Assembly: GCA_938743325.2 (NCBI GenBank)
Contig: OW568872.1
Span: 434,001 to 498,000 of the forward strand
DNA length: 64,000 nt
Source: Pycnococcus provasolii
Taxonomy: Eukaryota > Chlorophyta > Pseudoscourfieldiophyceae > Pseudoscourfieldiales > Pycnococcaceae
Direction: 5' to 3'
Positions 45,788 to 55,884 of the stretch are shown here, piece after piece (the stretch's first letter is position 1; every line of letters begins with the position of its first letter). Under the pieces are notes generated by a model, which did not search any database, was not told the origin of the DNA, and saw only the letters and a list, made by a program, of their open reading frames with translations. The translations under genes and the position numbers were made by a program.

Positions 45788-48727
45788 TTACTGCTCACCG
45801 TTGCTCTGATGATTGTTGTCGTTCCAGTGACTTAACAAGAACTGAAGGCTTCCGCGAAGCCTGTGACCCCAAGCCGACTCGATGTGGCCAGCACCCTCTT
45901 CAATCTGGAACGCCAACCTGCCTTCGTCCTGATGAACGCCCTTCTCCTCCAAGATGCGAACCGCCTCTTGATTGTAGTGCAAGAGCAGGTCGTCAATCTC
46001 CTGCCACTCGTGGTCGCGCGTGCCTGAGTACTCGCGAGTACCAGAGCCGATGAAGATCTTCTCAGCCCACTCGCCCTTGTGCTTCTGCATGTCTTCGAGA
46101 AATCGCCCTTCACCACTCCAGAGGGATGGCGATTCAGCCAAAATAGCGCTGAAGGTGTCGGGATATTTCATCGCGGTATACAGTGAACACACCCCGCCGA
46201 ACGACGCGCCGCCTAGCGCGAGCTTCTCTCGCTGCATGCTCCCTCCCCAGTGCGATTGAATAAGCGGGAGCACCTCGCCCACGATGCGCTCCATGTAGCT
46301 CTCGACATCACCGCCTGGCCAGCGCGCGGCATCAGGGCGATGGTCGTGAGCACCACAGCCTGGCGGGAACGGCAGGTAGCATTGACTGCGGAACGGACCT
46401 GGTGAGTCGATGCCGACGACGATGAATGGCGGAAGAATTCCATTCCCTATGAGGTCTGCCGCGCAGTATCCAATGTTCCAGCTCACACCCTGATGCGCAA
46501 GCCAGTCCTCGTACAGATTCTTTCCGTCGTTCATCACCAGCACGGGATAGCCACCCTCGGGCGCATTGTCCTTTTGGTATCCTGGCGGCGTCCAGACGCG
46601 CAGCATTCGCTCCTCCTTCCACTTGGCCTTTTTTGTCGATCCTGGCCGTGAGGCAAGGCGCACGATCTCGAGTTTACCGCCGGCGTGATCCTGCTCCTCA
46701 ATTTCCGAGATGGTTCGTGCCACTCGCTTCTGCTCCGGGTTTTGCACTTTCAAGATGTAGTCGTCCGTGTTGTTGTTGTCGTGCATCAGCTTGTGCTCAT
46801 CCGCGAACGACAGGTGCAGGTCATACGCATCCTTAGGCACGTTGATCTTGTTGGTCATCCAGCGCACGACGTCGTACTGTTGCAGTGGCGCAGACCGGAG
46901 CACAATCTCAAAGTTGCCGTTCGTCCATCCGTTGAACCCTCCAAAACATGTGATTGGCTCCACGTTCATGAGCACAGAACTTCGCTTCGGATTCATGTAG
47001 ATGGCACATGGCTCACCCGCGACGATTGGATTCGGCAGCGTGAATATCATGTCGTCCCAATGCTCAGGCTTTGCTCTCTTTTCCCAGAGCTTTCTAGCCT
47101 CCTCGTCGAATGCGTTTATCACCTCGTCGGAAATCGGCTTCTCGATCTCCGGATTTGCGATGGTCATGAGGTAATCTTCCCCATTGTTGTTGTCCCACTC
47201 CTCTTCCACGTCGTCGCTAAATACGGCATTCAGCTGCGTGGCACTCTTCGGGACGGTGAATGTCGCGCTCCACCATTCTGCGTAGTCGAATGTGGGGATG
47301 TCGCACGGTCCCATCGCAACGCTGAACTTGTCCATCGTCCACCCGTTGTACCCGCCGTGCAGCTTTGGGTTGCGCTTTCCACGAAGCAATTCACTGCAAT
47401 TCGCGTTGAAGTACACTGTCGCGGGATGGCCTGGCACCATCTCAGCGGGCAGCGTGAAGAAGAGCTGATTGCTCATTTCTCGTCCCAGACGCTCGAGCTC
47501 TCCCCTATCGAGATTGCTGGCTGCCGGGCTGACAACCACTTCGCCATCCGCGCTCTTCGTGATGACGGTCTCGAGCGCAAAGCCAAGTGCTCGAGGATAC
47601 ATCTTCGCCCAGTCAGCCTCCGTGTGACACATATCCTCCTCGAGTGCGTAGTAGAGTCGATCGGGACCGAGTCCTAGGTCCTTGACCGTTTGCACGTACT
47701 GGTCGATATAAGCGACGAGCCGAAAGTCGATGTTATACTCGTTGCTGTCGCGCGTTCCGGTGAACTCGCGCTTGCCGAATCCCACAAACATACGTTTGGG
47801 CAAGTTGCCCTCGTAACCTGCGCAGTCCCTAAGATACCGCCCTTCCCCTGCCCAGAAGGAGGCGGAGAAGATGATCATACTCCCAAAGACGTCGGGGTAG
47901 CGCATCGACATTGTGATTGCCACCATACCTCCGAAGCTCGAGCCGCCGAATGCGAGGTGGTTCGGTGCCGTGGAGATGCCGTACCTTGTTCGCAACAACG
48001 GCATAAGCTCGTTCACGACCCAGTCGCAGTACGGCTCCGCACCACCACCTGGCCAGTCTTTCGCCTCCGGCCTGAAGTCGCTGTCGCCTGTGCCAGGTGG
48101 GAAGCACAGGTAGTCAAAGCTTCGCCGTTCTCCCGCGTGGTCGATTCCAACCAAAACGCACGGCGGTATCTTCCCGGCACGTATTGCCTCTGCGGTGGCG
48201 AGTCCCGCGCGCCAGCTCTGCGGAGCGAAGGACATGTCGTCGTCAAACAAGTTCTGTCCGTCGTTCAAGAAAACACACGGCCATCCGTCCTTCATCGGCG
48301 GTTTTTTCGCGTCAAAGTTTGGCGGTTTCCATACGCGCAGTCGTCTCTGCGCGTTGTCGGGCCACGTGTCCAATGTGGCGTTTGCGATTTTCAGAATTGT
48401 GAGCGTACCACCAGCGTGCTCGAGTGTATCTTCGACGACGAGGGTTGGCGCGGAAAGCTCCGAGATGATGGACGCAGCCGCCTGTTCTGAAGGCGAAGGC
48501 TCCGACGCCTCCACCTCGGAGGCAGACGAAGTAGCCTCTTCTGCGTTTGATTTCGCCGATGCTGCAGAACGGAATGCTGCACCATGACGCATCCATGCAG
48601 GTTTCGACGCAGGGAGAAGTGCAGACACAGCTGAATGCGTAAAGCGTAACGACGGACGTACGGAACAAAGACGGACACCACCATGACCAGCACCAGCACC
48701 ACCACGGCAAGCGCGTGCGACGGGCAT
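45788..48727 (-). CDS. double esterase (esterase D/Fes-like) with two starch-binding CBM53 modules
   Basis: The product is 979 residues. A transit-peptide-like head (about 1-90) precedes esterase unit 1 (about 100-400), with GGSSFGG (nucleophile Ser near 264) and a C-x-H (EEDMCHTEADW) near 365. Two CBM53/25-type modules follow. The first (about 430-540) reads ATVYFN...LHGGYNGWT...VPKSATQLNAVFSD..EWDNNNGEDY. The second (about 575-680) reads CAIYMN..CFGGFNGWT...VPKDAYDLHLSF..DNNNTDDY. Both match the starch-binding repeats of starch synthase III. Esterase unit 2 (about 690-979) has GGASFGG (Ser near 838) and GAGHIESAW (His near 947). It probably acts on starch or starch-bound acyl esters in the plastid. 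Enterochelin-esterase-like activity is the family's other known theme. Both catalytic units look intact. Confidence 0.85.
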   Translation of the reverse strand: MPVARACRGGAGAGHGGVRLCSVRPSLRFTHSAVSALLPASKPAWMRHGAAFRSAASAKSNAEEATSSASEVEASEPSPSEQAAASIISELSAPTLVVEDTLEHAGGTLTILKIANATLDTWPDNAQRRLRVWKPPNFDAKKPPMKDGWPCVFLNDGQNLFDDDMSFAPQSWRAGLATAEAIRAGKIPPCVLVGIDHAGERRSFDYLCFPPGTGDSDFRPEAKDWPGGGAEPYCDWVVNELMPLLRTRYGISTAPNHLAFGGSSFGGMVAITMSMRYPDVFGSMIIFSASFWAGEGRYLRDCAGYEGNLPKRMFVGFGKREFTGTRDSNEYNIDFRLVAYIDQYVQTVKDLGLGPDRLYYALEEDMCHTEADWAKMYPRALGFALETVITKSADGEVVVSPAASNLDRGELERLGREMSNQLFFTLPAEMVPGHPATVYFNANCSELLRGKRNPKLHGGYNGWTMDKFSVAMGPCDIPTFDYAEWWSATFTVPKSATQLNAVFSDDVEEEWDNNNGEDYLMTIANPEIEKPISDEVINAFDEEARKLWEKRAKPEHWDDMIFTLPNPIVAGEPCAIYMNPKRSSVLMNVEPITCFGGFNGWTNGNFEIVLRSAPLQQYDVVRWMTNKINVPKDAYDLHLSFADEHKLMHDNNNTDDYILKVQNPEQKRVARTISEIEEQDHAGGKLEIVRLASRPGSTKKAKWKEERMLRVWTPPGYQKDNAPEGGYPVLVMNDGKNLYEDWLAHQGVSWNIGYCAADLIGNGILPPFIVVGIDSPGPFRSQCYLPFPPGCGAHDHRPDAARWPGGDVESYMERIVGEVLPLIQSHWGGSMQREKLALGGASFGGVCSLYTAMKYPDTFSAILAESPSLWSGEGRFLEDMQKHKGEWAEKIFIGSGTREYSGTRDHEWQEIDDLLLHYNQEAVRILEEKGVHQDEGRLAFQIEEGAGHIESAWGHRLRGSLQFLLSHWNDNNHQSNGEQ

Positions 48728-49019
48728 TCTTCTTCTGGAAAATGGAAAGAAAATAGGTGTCGGAAGAATAAAATAAACCTGTGTCGGAACATCTTATCCA
48801 AAAAGGGAGTTCGGGGTCCCCAGAAAATTTAGATTTCAAAAAGATTCCCGGGGGGTAGGTTGAGGGGATATTTGGATTGTTTTTTTTTGAACAACAAGTT
48901 GGCAACACCTACCTGTTTGCAACAAGTTTGTTGTTGTTTACTTTCACTTTCGTCTTTTACCACCCCTCCTCCTCCTAGCACCGTTTTAATAGCTGCGTTT
49001 TTTTTATATAAAATAGTTC

Positions 49020-52000
49020 TTAGAAGATTCCCGCGTAAATTGTCACCACCATGCCGCCGCCGACGTGCGCCGGCGCGCGCATCACGGTCATCGCGGAATT
49101 GCGCAAACCGGCTGAAGAACAATGCAACGTACGCAACGAGGCGACGTCCACGTCGCGCACGGACGCGTTCTCTAAAAACAATTCCGCGGGAACGCGATTG
49201 CTCTCGGGAGTTCCCATGAGCCCGTCGCTCGTGTTGCTGTGGAGTTCGAAGATGCCAAAATCAAACGACGACTCGAAGTGAGATACGTCGTTCACGAGGA
49301 ATAGCGGTCCACCATCAGCAAGCTCCCCAATCCGCGCAAGACTATGAAGCGGAAGATGGACAGCTGCCCTCCTCGCCTCCGCGAGCTGCTCAATCACACC
49401 ACACTTCTTCATGCGAAGCAACGAGGCGGCATTTCGCGCTCCAACGGCATTCACGAGCGCATCGTTCGTCTCATCATGCAATGTCGTCGTCGTCGACGAC
49501 GACTTCAGTTCGAACTTGTGTGGTGTCGAGTAGGCGATGGCATTCGCGAAGGTGCGTTGGATTCCTATCTGAGGTCGGGCATTGCGAAGGTCGGCAACGA
49601 AGCTCACTTTCGACGCACTCGAGCCGCTGAAAGCTAAACCAGCTAAAGCTTCTGAAGCGTCGCATCCTAGTGCATCGCACATCACGCTCAACTGCTCGCA
49701 TGTAACGTGAAAGCGCAGCAAGTGGCATCCAGAGCTTACCTTCGGGTGCTGAACACTGCCCTTGCTTGTGAGCCACCGCGCGGGTCCCAAATGTTCTGCA
49801 AAGTGTTTGTGCACCTTCTCCACGTAGTGCTCCTGCTCTTCCATTTCCTGCGAGCTTTCTGGAACACCAGTCTCAAGCAGCGCCTCACCTCGGCACGCGC
49901 GACTCCAGGCTCTCCACAGATCGTCACCCGTCGTCTCGTCGCCGAGGCTGTGTGAATATGAGACGGAAAGGCGAACACCCACGGCGCGACCAGTCGAACG
50001 ACGGCTTTCCACGATACACACGTGCACGGCGAGTTGTGGCCGCGGCAACCAGCAAATGTGGCACAAAAGCACATGGTAGATGGTGCGACTGAGCCAAAAC
50101 GCTATTGCACACATCCACTGGGAGATGACGACGTAATTTGGCTGTGGGATATTCCATTGACTCACAAATCCAGGGAGCCAGCTAGGCATCTTCCGCCTTT
50201 TCAACTCACCCTCAATTTCCTTCTCCACCGTGACGGCAACATAACCGTCCTTGCACGTCGTGTACAACCTGCCATTTGCATCACAGTCGAGCCTAGAAGC
50301 CAAGGCTGGGAACACGTCGATAGCCTTCTGCAGGCCTGTGAGAATGTGCGACGACGCAGTATCAACACTTGGCAATCCCTCGTCAATGCCACCCAATTCC
50401 ACATCGCCAGCTACTTCCGTGCTCGTGAGCGAGGACGCCAAGCAGCGTGTGATGGGCATGGTGGCGAGGTACGCGCTGTCGGCATCCAGCGGTACTTGTG
50501 TGAGAAGCTTTGCCGTATTGTCATCCAACGTACTTGGTCGCATCTTCATACGGCGAATTCGTCCTCCTTCACGAAGACACCTAAGCGACGACAGCCACGC
50601 AACGACTGGCCTGAACGGGTAGAGCAGCACAGATAGTCGAGGTGGCACATAAGGTGGCGTCGAAAGGTACAATGCTCTCATCCAGGCATCTGGATCCTCC
50701 TTTCGTTCCGCGACGTGACATATCAACGGCAGGCGGCGCAGAGGCTCTCCCTGAATGCGCAGCGCATTCGCCTGTGAAGCGATATTGGGCAGTGTTGCAG
50801 CGAATCCAGGCGGAAGTGCGACGCCAAAGGCATGCTCGAGACGCCGCTGGAGTTCCGTCTCCTGCAGCGACGTTCCTCCAAGCTCAGATCGAAAGTGCGC
50901 CTCCCTTCCAATGGAGTACGAGCGTTCATCGCTCTTTTCACTCCCACTATTGTCGGACCCCGTCGTGTCCGACTCAGGTGCCGGTGCCTCCTTCATGTTG
51001 TTGTTGCCTCCTCCCGCCGCCGTCAGCTTCTTCTTTGGATTGCCTTTCGTGATCGAACGCTCCATGAACAAGTCGTACCAAATCTGCATCACCCGCTGCT
51101 CGACGGCATTGCGAGGTGCGCCCCCGCGAGGGGATAGCAGCATGCCTTCCATTGCTATTTCCGCCGAAAGCGCTTTGCGGTCCACCTTGCCGTTCAGTGT
51201 TGTTGGCATCGAGCCAGGCACCATCACCACCGCACTCGGGAGCATGTGAGCTGGCAGACGATCGACGAGCTTGGACAGCAACCAACGCGTAAACAGCTCA
51301 TGCATGTCGCGAGGCACTTCTCCAAGCGGAGGTGACGCGCTTACCCAGACGATCAGCCTAGCCTCACGTGCATCCGCGGCGATCATCCACCGACGTCGCT
51401 TTTGTTCCTTGTCCTCCTCCGGCAGCTCGACGACGAGATCGCGCAGATCATCTTCACTGGCATTCGTTAAAATCTCGGCGACGACATTCTCCACCTCACC
51501 CACCTCAACGCGGAATCCACGAATCTTCACTTGTCCATCCATCCTACCGTGGAATAGAACGCTGTGCGTGGAGGCGTCCACCGATGCGGCATCTCCCGTG
51601 CGATAAACACGCGTCCGAAGGCCTGGCTCCACCTCGACATCATCTATGAATTTACGCTTATTCAGCTCTCTTGCCTCATCGCTCACCTCCAGGTAACCCA
51701 CATCACTGACGCCCACGCCACTGATCACAAGCTCTCCGACGACACCAGGCTCCACGAAGCACATTTCCCCGCGGTCGAGAGCACTGCTGTCGACGACGTG
51801 TAGCGCGTACCCCTTGAGCGCTCGCCCGATGGGAACCACGCCGGACGGCGCGTTCGTGGCAGATTCATCGAGCACCATCCGGTGGTTGACGTTGTGGTAA
51901 CTTGCCCACACGGTTGCTTCGGTAGGCCCGTACACGTTGACGAGTCGCGCGACGAGAGGCTCGGAGCCCATCAGTTTCGTGGCAAGCTGCCAGAGCATTG

Positions 52001-53174
52001 CCTCACCTCCGCAGAGTCCTAAGCGAAGGTGCACCGCACCATGTCGCCCCGTGATCGGTCCCTGCTGCTTCGCCGCCTTGGCGTCACGGGGCGTGCGCAC
52101 ATCTGCCGCAGCGTTTGCCAACACATCCCAAGCTGCCGGGACAGCCTGAAGAACACGTGCGGATGTGTACTGCAGACTTCGTAACCACCTGCGTCCATCT
52201 CGCGCAATACCATCGGGGGAGAGTGCGACGGTGCACGCCATTGCGAGCGGCAGGTGGATTTCGAGCGCATGTATGTCAAAACTAATGGTAGTGACTGCGA
52301 AGAAGACGTCATTCGAGCTGGCGTCAAGTTGGCACACGTCGACTTGCATTGCAGATAAATGTCCGACGAGATTGCGGTGTGACACCAGCACACCCTTTGG
52401 ACGTCCAGTACTTCCGCTCGTGAAGATGCAGTAGGCTGGTGCGGTAGCTGGTAAGATTTGCTTGTTTCTTGGGGGAGCAGCAGCAGCACCGTTTGTTGTT
52501 GTTGTTTCTGCGATGATGATGTCATCGTCGTCGTCGTCGTCGTCGTCGTTGACGCCGCCATTCTCGTAGTCGCCTTCCGAAAGCTCAATCCAGCGCAGAC
52601 GTTCCCATGCTTCGTCACAATCTTCGACGCTGCAGTTGCCGTCCTTGCTGTCGAGCTCCTTGAGGTGCCTTCGCGTCTCTGGCGTAGTAATAGCAACTCG
52701 CATGTTGACGTCCGCGACATACTGCTTGAGTCGGATAATGGGGTAAGTTGGGTCAAGAGGCACATATCCTGCTCCCGCACGGTGTACTCCAAGCATTGCG
52801 GTGACGAGTGAGCGTCCACGTGGCAGGCAGACGCCAACGAGCGCCATTGCGCCGCCTCCCTCACTTTGTTGAGCGTTGGTTTGCCGCACAGCCTGCGCGA
52901 TCCTCTTTATGGTTATGATGAGTTTTTTGTACGACATTGCGTGCCACTTGGTTCCATCCTGGCTAGCATCTGTGAGCAGTGCGTTTGCGTTTGGACGTTC
53001 ACGCGCTGACGCGTCAACCAATAAGGCGGTTGACGCCCCAAGGGCCAGCCATCGACCAGGCACGGCACAATTCCCTGGTCGTGGTGGTGGTGGTGCCACA
53101 TCATCATCATCTTCCGGCAAGGAAGAGGAAGAAGACATCTTCTTCTCGACTACTCCTGTCGTCATCGTCGTCAT
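49020..53174 (-). CDS. adenylation-carrier-BAHD acyltransferase fusion (one-module NRPS-like enzyme)
   Basis: The product is about 1384 residues. Adenylation domain (about 40-680): A3 FTSGSTGRPKGVLVSH, A4 SFDIHALEIHLPL (the Asp suggests an alpha-amino-acid substrate), A5 NVYGPTEATVWAS, A7 YRTGD, A8 GRMDGQVKIRGFRVEVGEVE and A10 TTLNGKVDRKAL. Carrier domain (about 720-800): LGGTSL, with the phosphopantetheine Ser near 765. C-terminal acyltransferase (about 850-1384): H-S-L-G-D inside SYSHSLGDETTGDDLWRAW near 1075 and DFGIFE near 1305, which mirror the BAHD HxxxD and DFGWG motifs. The enzyme would activate an amino or related acid, load it on its own carrier and transfer it to an amine or alcohol. 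There is no thioesterase or reductase. Start candidates are 53174 and the next in-frame ATGs a few codons on. Confidence 0.88.
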   Translation of the reverse strand: MTTMTTGVVEKKMSSSSSLPEDDDDVAPPPPRPGNCAVPGRWLALGASTALLVDASARERPNANALLTDASQDGTKWHAMSYKKLIITIKRIAQAVRQTNAQQSEGGGAMALVGVCLPRGRSLVTAMLGVHRAGAGYVPLDPTYPIIRLKQYVADVNMRVAITTPETRRHLKELDSKDGNCSVEDCDEAWERLRWIELSEGDYENGGVNDDDDDDDDDIIIAETTTTNGAAAAPPRNKQILPATAPAYCIFTSGSTGRPKGVLVSHRNLVGHLSAMQVDVCQLDASSNDVFFAVTTISFDIHALEIHLPLAMACTVALSPDGIARDGRRWLRSLQYTSARVLQAVPAAWDVLANAAADVRTPRDAKAAKQQGPITGRHGAVHLRLGLCGGEAMLWQLATKLMGSEPLVARLVNVYGPTEATVWASYHNVNHRMVLDESATNAPSGVVPIGRALKGYALHVVDSSALDRGEMCFVEPGVVGELVISGVGVSDVGYLEVSDEARELNKRKFIDDVEVEPGLRTRVYRTGDAASVDASTHSVLFHGRMDGQVKIRGFRVEVGEVENVVAEILTNASEDDLRDLVVELPEEDKEQKRRRWMIAADAREARLIVWVSASPPLGEVPRDMHELFTRWLLSKLVDRLPAHMLPSAVVMVPGSMPTTLNGKVDRKALSAEIAMEGMLLSPRGGAPRNAVEQRVMQIWYDLFMERSITKGNPKKKLTAAGGGNNNMKEAPAPESDTTGSDNSGSEKSDERSYSIGREAHFRSELGGTSLQETELQRRLEHAFGVALPPGFAATLPNIASQANALRIQGEPLRRLPLICHVAERKEDPDAWMRALYLSTPPYVPPRLSVLLYPFRPVVAWLSSLRCLREGGRIRRMKMRPSTLDDNTAKLLTQVPLDADSAYLATMPITRCLASSLTSTEVAGDVELGGIDEGLPSVDTASSHILTGLQKAIDVFPALASRLDCDANGRLYTTCKDGYVAVTVEKEIEGELKRRKMPSWLPGFVSQWNIPQPNYVVISQWMCAIAFWLSRTIYHVLLCHICWLPRPQLAVHVCIVESRRSTGRAVGVRLSVSYSHSLGDETTGDDLWRAWSRACRGEALLETGVPESSQEMEEQEHYVEKVHKHFAEHLGPARWLTSKGSVQHPKVSSGCHLLRFHVTCEQLSVMCDALGCDASEALAGLAFSGSSASKVSFVADLRNARPQIGIQRTFANAIAYSTPHKFELKSSSTTTTLHDETNDALVNAVGARNAASLLRMKKCGVIEQLAEARRAAVHLPLHSLARIGELADGGPLFLVNDVSHFESSFDFGIFELHSNTSDGLMGTPESNRVPAELFLENASVRDVDVASLRTLHCSSAGLRNSAMTVMRAPAHVGGGMVVTIYAGIF

Positions 53175-53774
53175 CGTCAACGTCAACGTCAACGTCACCT
53201 ACTACTACGGTACAGAAAACTCAATCAATAGCACTGAAAGCAATCACGGAAAGCACTGACTGAGTGTGCTGTCCCAGTCTGACACACGGTTCCTGAGAGA
53301 GCGAAAGAGCCCTTGGGCATGGGTGAGAGAAAAGGAAGGGACCCGAAGAAGACATCTTCTTCAAGGGGAGCCTCCTTCTTTCTTTTTTTTTCTCGGACGC
53401 ATATTTATATTTATAGAAAAAAGCTTTAAGGTTTCGTCATGAACGTGCTGGTGGTGACATGCGAGCGTACGATCGATCCTCCGGGGCTCCCATGACCCGG
53501 ATTCGGATTCGGATGTCGGATGAAGCAGGGCGAAGCAGGCCGAGGGCCGAGGGGAGAACAAAGCCAAGGCCCAAGAAAGATGGCACGGAGTAGGGTTTAG
53601 GGTTTCGGGTTTCGGGTGACCCGGTTAGGGTTAGGGTTAGGGTTAGCTAGTTAGGGTTAGGGTTAGCTAGGGTTAGGGTTTCCTTCGAGGTTTTCAATTG
53701 GTGCTCTCTCTCTTATGATATTTTGGGCTTTTCCTCCTCCTTTTCCCACACTCACTCTCTCAGGCTTTTTTCCC
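53175..53774. other. 600-base divergent promoter with TTAGGG arrays
   Basis: This gap between the A-T-BAHD gene and the plastid membrane protein gene contains T- and A-runs (53370-53425). A cluster of GGGTTTAGGG/TTAGGG units with GGTTAGCTAG interruptions follows (53592-53681). No gene is supported. Confidence 0.6.
53623..53681. repeat. interrupted TTAGGG array with TTAGCTAG spacers
   Basis: About nine TTAGGG units are split twice by TTAGCTAG. Just upstream lies TAGGGTTTAGGGTTTCGGG (53591-53609). The array sits about 95 bases 5' of the ATG at 53775. Confidence 0.9.
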
Positions 53775-54845
53775 ATGGCGTCAACCATGTCCGCCTCACA
53801 ATTGCGTGTGCGTGTACGCCCGTGTCATACTTCCGTTGGTGGTCTCCTCTCCTCTCCTCCTCTGTCTCATGGTTCACCTTTATCTTGTCGTAATCTTCGT
53901 CTTCGTCTTCAAGCTTTGAATTGTGAGGCGTCGGCACCACTGAACACCTTTGTCAGTCGTTCTCGGCCTTGTGAGTCGTCGCATTCATCTCTTCATGGTG
54001 GTGGTGGTGACAAGGACGACCTTGTGGGTTGGCTTGGTGGGGATTCTTCTCTTTCCACAGTTAGTTTGGAAACGGAAGAACGTGCTGCTGTTGTTCCTGC
54101 TGGAAGTTCATCGGAAGATAATACGCTGGCGTCTTCAACACCGTCATGCGGAGGGTGGGGGAGGGAGCTCTCGTCTCCTTCCTCCTCCGTCATTGCGTCC
54201 ATAGCGGCGGCGGCGGCGCCGAAAGCCACGACGACGACAGCCACCGCAGCGAACTCGGCAACAGGTTTGATGGCTCCAAACAACAACGTGCTGACAGTAG
54301 CGGCAACCATCGGGGCGACAGCCATCGCCGTCGCAAACGTCATTCTGCTCGCCGTCGCGCTGCCGACATTACGCAAGTTCAACAGGGCAATCGACGAGGC
54401 GCGAGCTCTCGTCGCCATGCTTCGGGCGGAACTTCCTGACACGCTCGCGGCTGTGCAGCTCACAGGTCTTGAGGTGGGAGAGGCGGCGGAGGAGCTCGGC
54501 GAACTCGGCGCGGAGGTGGGGTACGGCGTGCGCACCGCTATGGGCGCAGCTCGCGCTGCCACAGCGACGACGCAGAGCATCAGCCTCGCTCTACGCGACC
54601 AAATCGTTCCGCAGGTCCAGGAAAAGGTGCTGCCGGTGGCGCGCCAGGCGTTCGCCGAACGCCTGCAGGCGAACGCCGCGGAGGAGGAGTACACGCTGCC
54701 AGTTGTTAAGAAAGCGCTCGTCAACAGTAGCTACGCGATGCGTGCCGCTGCCAAGGTGGCAAAGGGTGCGCGCGTCGCGGCTTACCTCCGCCGCGTGCGT
54801 CGCGACCTCGGCCCACGGCCTCCGCGTTCTCCACCGCCCTTGTAA
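53775..54845 (+). CDS. plastid-targeted single-pass membrane protein, unknown function
   Basis: The product is 356 residues. The first ~120 residues are Ser/Arg/Leu-rich and acid-poor like a transit peptide; a Ser-rich low-complexity zone continues to about 170. One membrane segment (GATAIAVANVILLAVALPTL, about residues 178-197) is followed by an amphipathic helical stretch with DARALVAMLRAELPDTLAAVQ-like heptads. This layout (one TM then a helical tail) recalls plant plastid DUF948/DUF1664-type membrane proteins, but the family is not confirmed. The end is Arg/Pro-rich. The ATG at 53775 is the first after the TTAGGG cluster. Confidence 0.65.
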   Translation: MASTMSASQLRVRVRPCHTSVGGLLSSPPLSHGSPLSCRNLRLRLQALNCEASAPLNTFVSRSRPCESSHSSLHGGGGDKDDLVGWLGGDSSLSTVSLETEERAAVVPAGSSSEDNTLASSTPSCGGWGRELSSPSSSVIASIAAAAAPKATTTTATAANSATGLMAPNNNVLTVAATIGATAIAVANVILLAVALPTLRKFNRAIDEARALVAMLRAELPDTLAAVQLTGLEVGEAAEELGELGAEVGYGVRTAMGAARAATATTQSISLALRDQIVPQVQEKVLPVARQAFAERLQANAAEEEYTLPVVKKALVNSSYAMRAAAKVAKGARVAAYLRRVRRDLGPRPPRSPPPL

Positions 54846-55884
54846 AAAAAAAAACTAAGATCACTCGTGTACTGAACGTACGCACTGTACTTCAACAGTC
54901 GTCCGTTCACACCACTCACGTTTCCCATTCCGCACATGCGTTCGGTCGCCGAGCGCCGGTCTTCCGCCCATGACCCAACCCCCAAAACCAAAATCCGTCC
55001 TCTAACCCCCAAACGCCAACTGTAACTATCCAGGTTTACCCAAACGCCAAAGATAGCGACGAGGATCCGTCGTGGAACCAGTTCTGGCCAGGCGAGGTGC
55101 ACGATAGGAGGCGGAGAGGCGGAGAGGCGGTGACCGGTCAGTCGGCCATCACTGATCAGTTGCCAGTGATGACTGATGAGGGCACACAGATGCTTTTTGT
55201 CGTGATGCGTCGTGAGGAACGCAACTGGGATGGATGGAATGATGGGAACCTGTGGACTGTGTCGGTGTCGGTCGGTGCAGCACACGACGACTCGACGAGT
55301 CTTGTCTCGATGGACGTATAGGATATTCCATCGCCTCCAATCGCCAATGGGCCAATGCCGCCAAGCCGGCCAAGGTGCATCAGGGCATCAGACAGTTACC
55401 AGGAGTGGGAGTGTATCGTGGTTCACGTTGATACTTGTGGAGAGCGTGCATCGGATGAGGAACCGGTGGCAAGCCCAACTAGTTGCCTGGCACAGTTGCC
55501 ACAGTTGCCAGGGAAAGGCCTCGAGGCTCGTGAAGGTCTCGGGAAGGACGGGAAGGAGGGGAAGCCGTGAAGGTTGCGTTGCGTTGCACAGTGTGCAATG
55601 GGTCCATCATGACAATGGGACAAGGACTCTTCAAGAAGCAATCATGGTCGATGCATCCCATCAGTGGTCTCACACACACTAGTACTTGTCTACCCAGCCT
55701 TCTAGACCGGCCTGTTCTGGTCTGGTCGGGCAACGCAACGCAACGCATCACCACCACAGTGTTGTGCGGGTTCCCATCAAGGCATCCCAGCCTTCACGAG
55801 GACAACCTACAACTGGGCCGACACCAACCCTTGTGGGCTTGCTTTGGTGCCCATCAGTCGTTCTCACTTTCTTTGTCAACCAGT
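54846..55884. other. 1.04-kb intergenic region upstream of RIB72
   Basis: An A-run follows the preceding stop. The rest contains small tandems (GGAGGCGGAGAGGCGGAGAGGCGG near 55109) and scattered CAGTTGCC words (55480-55515). The RIB72 frame is open upstream of its ATG to about 55567, without an ATG at a better context. No separate gene is supported. Confidence 0.5.

Noticed and set aside
48391-48908. Frames covering the esterase transit-peptide region on the same strand
   Set aside because: They are alternative-frame shadows with no domain content.
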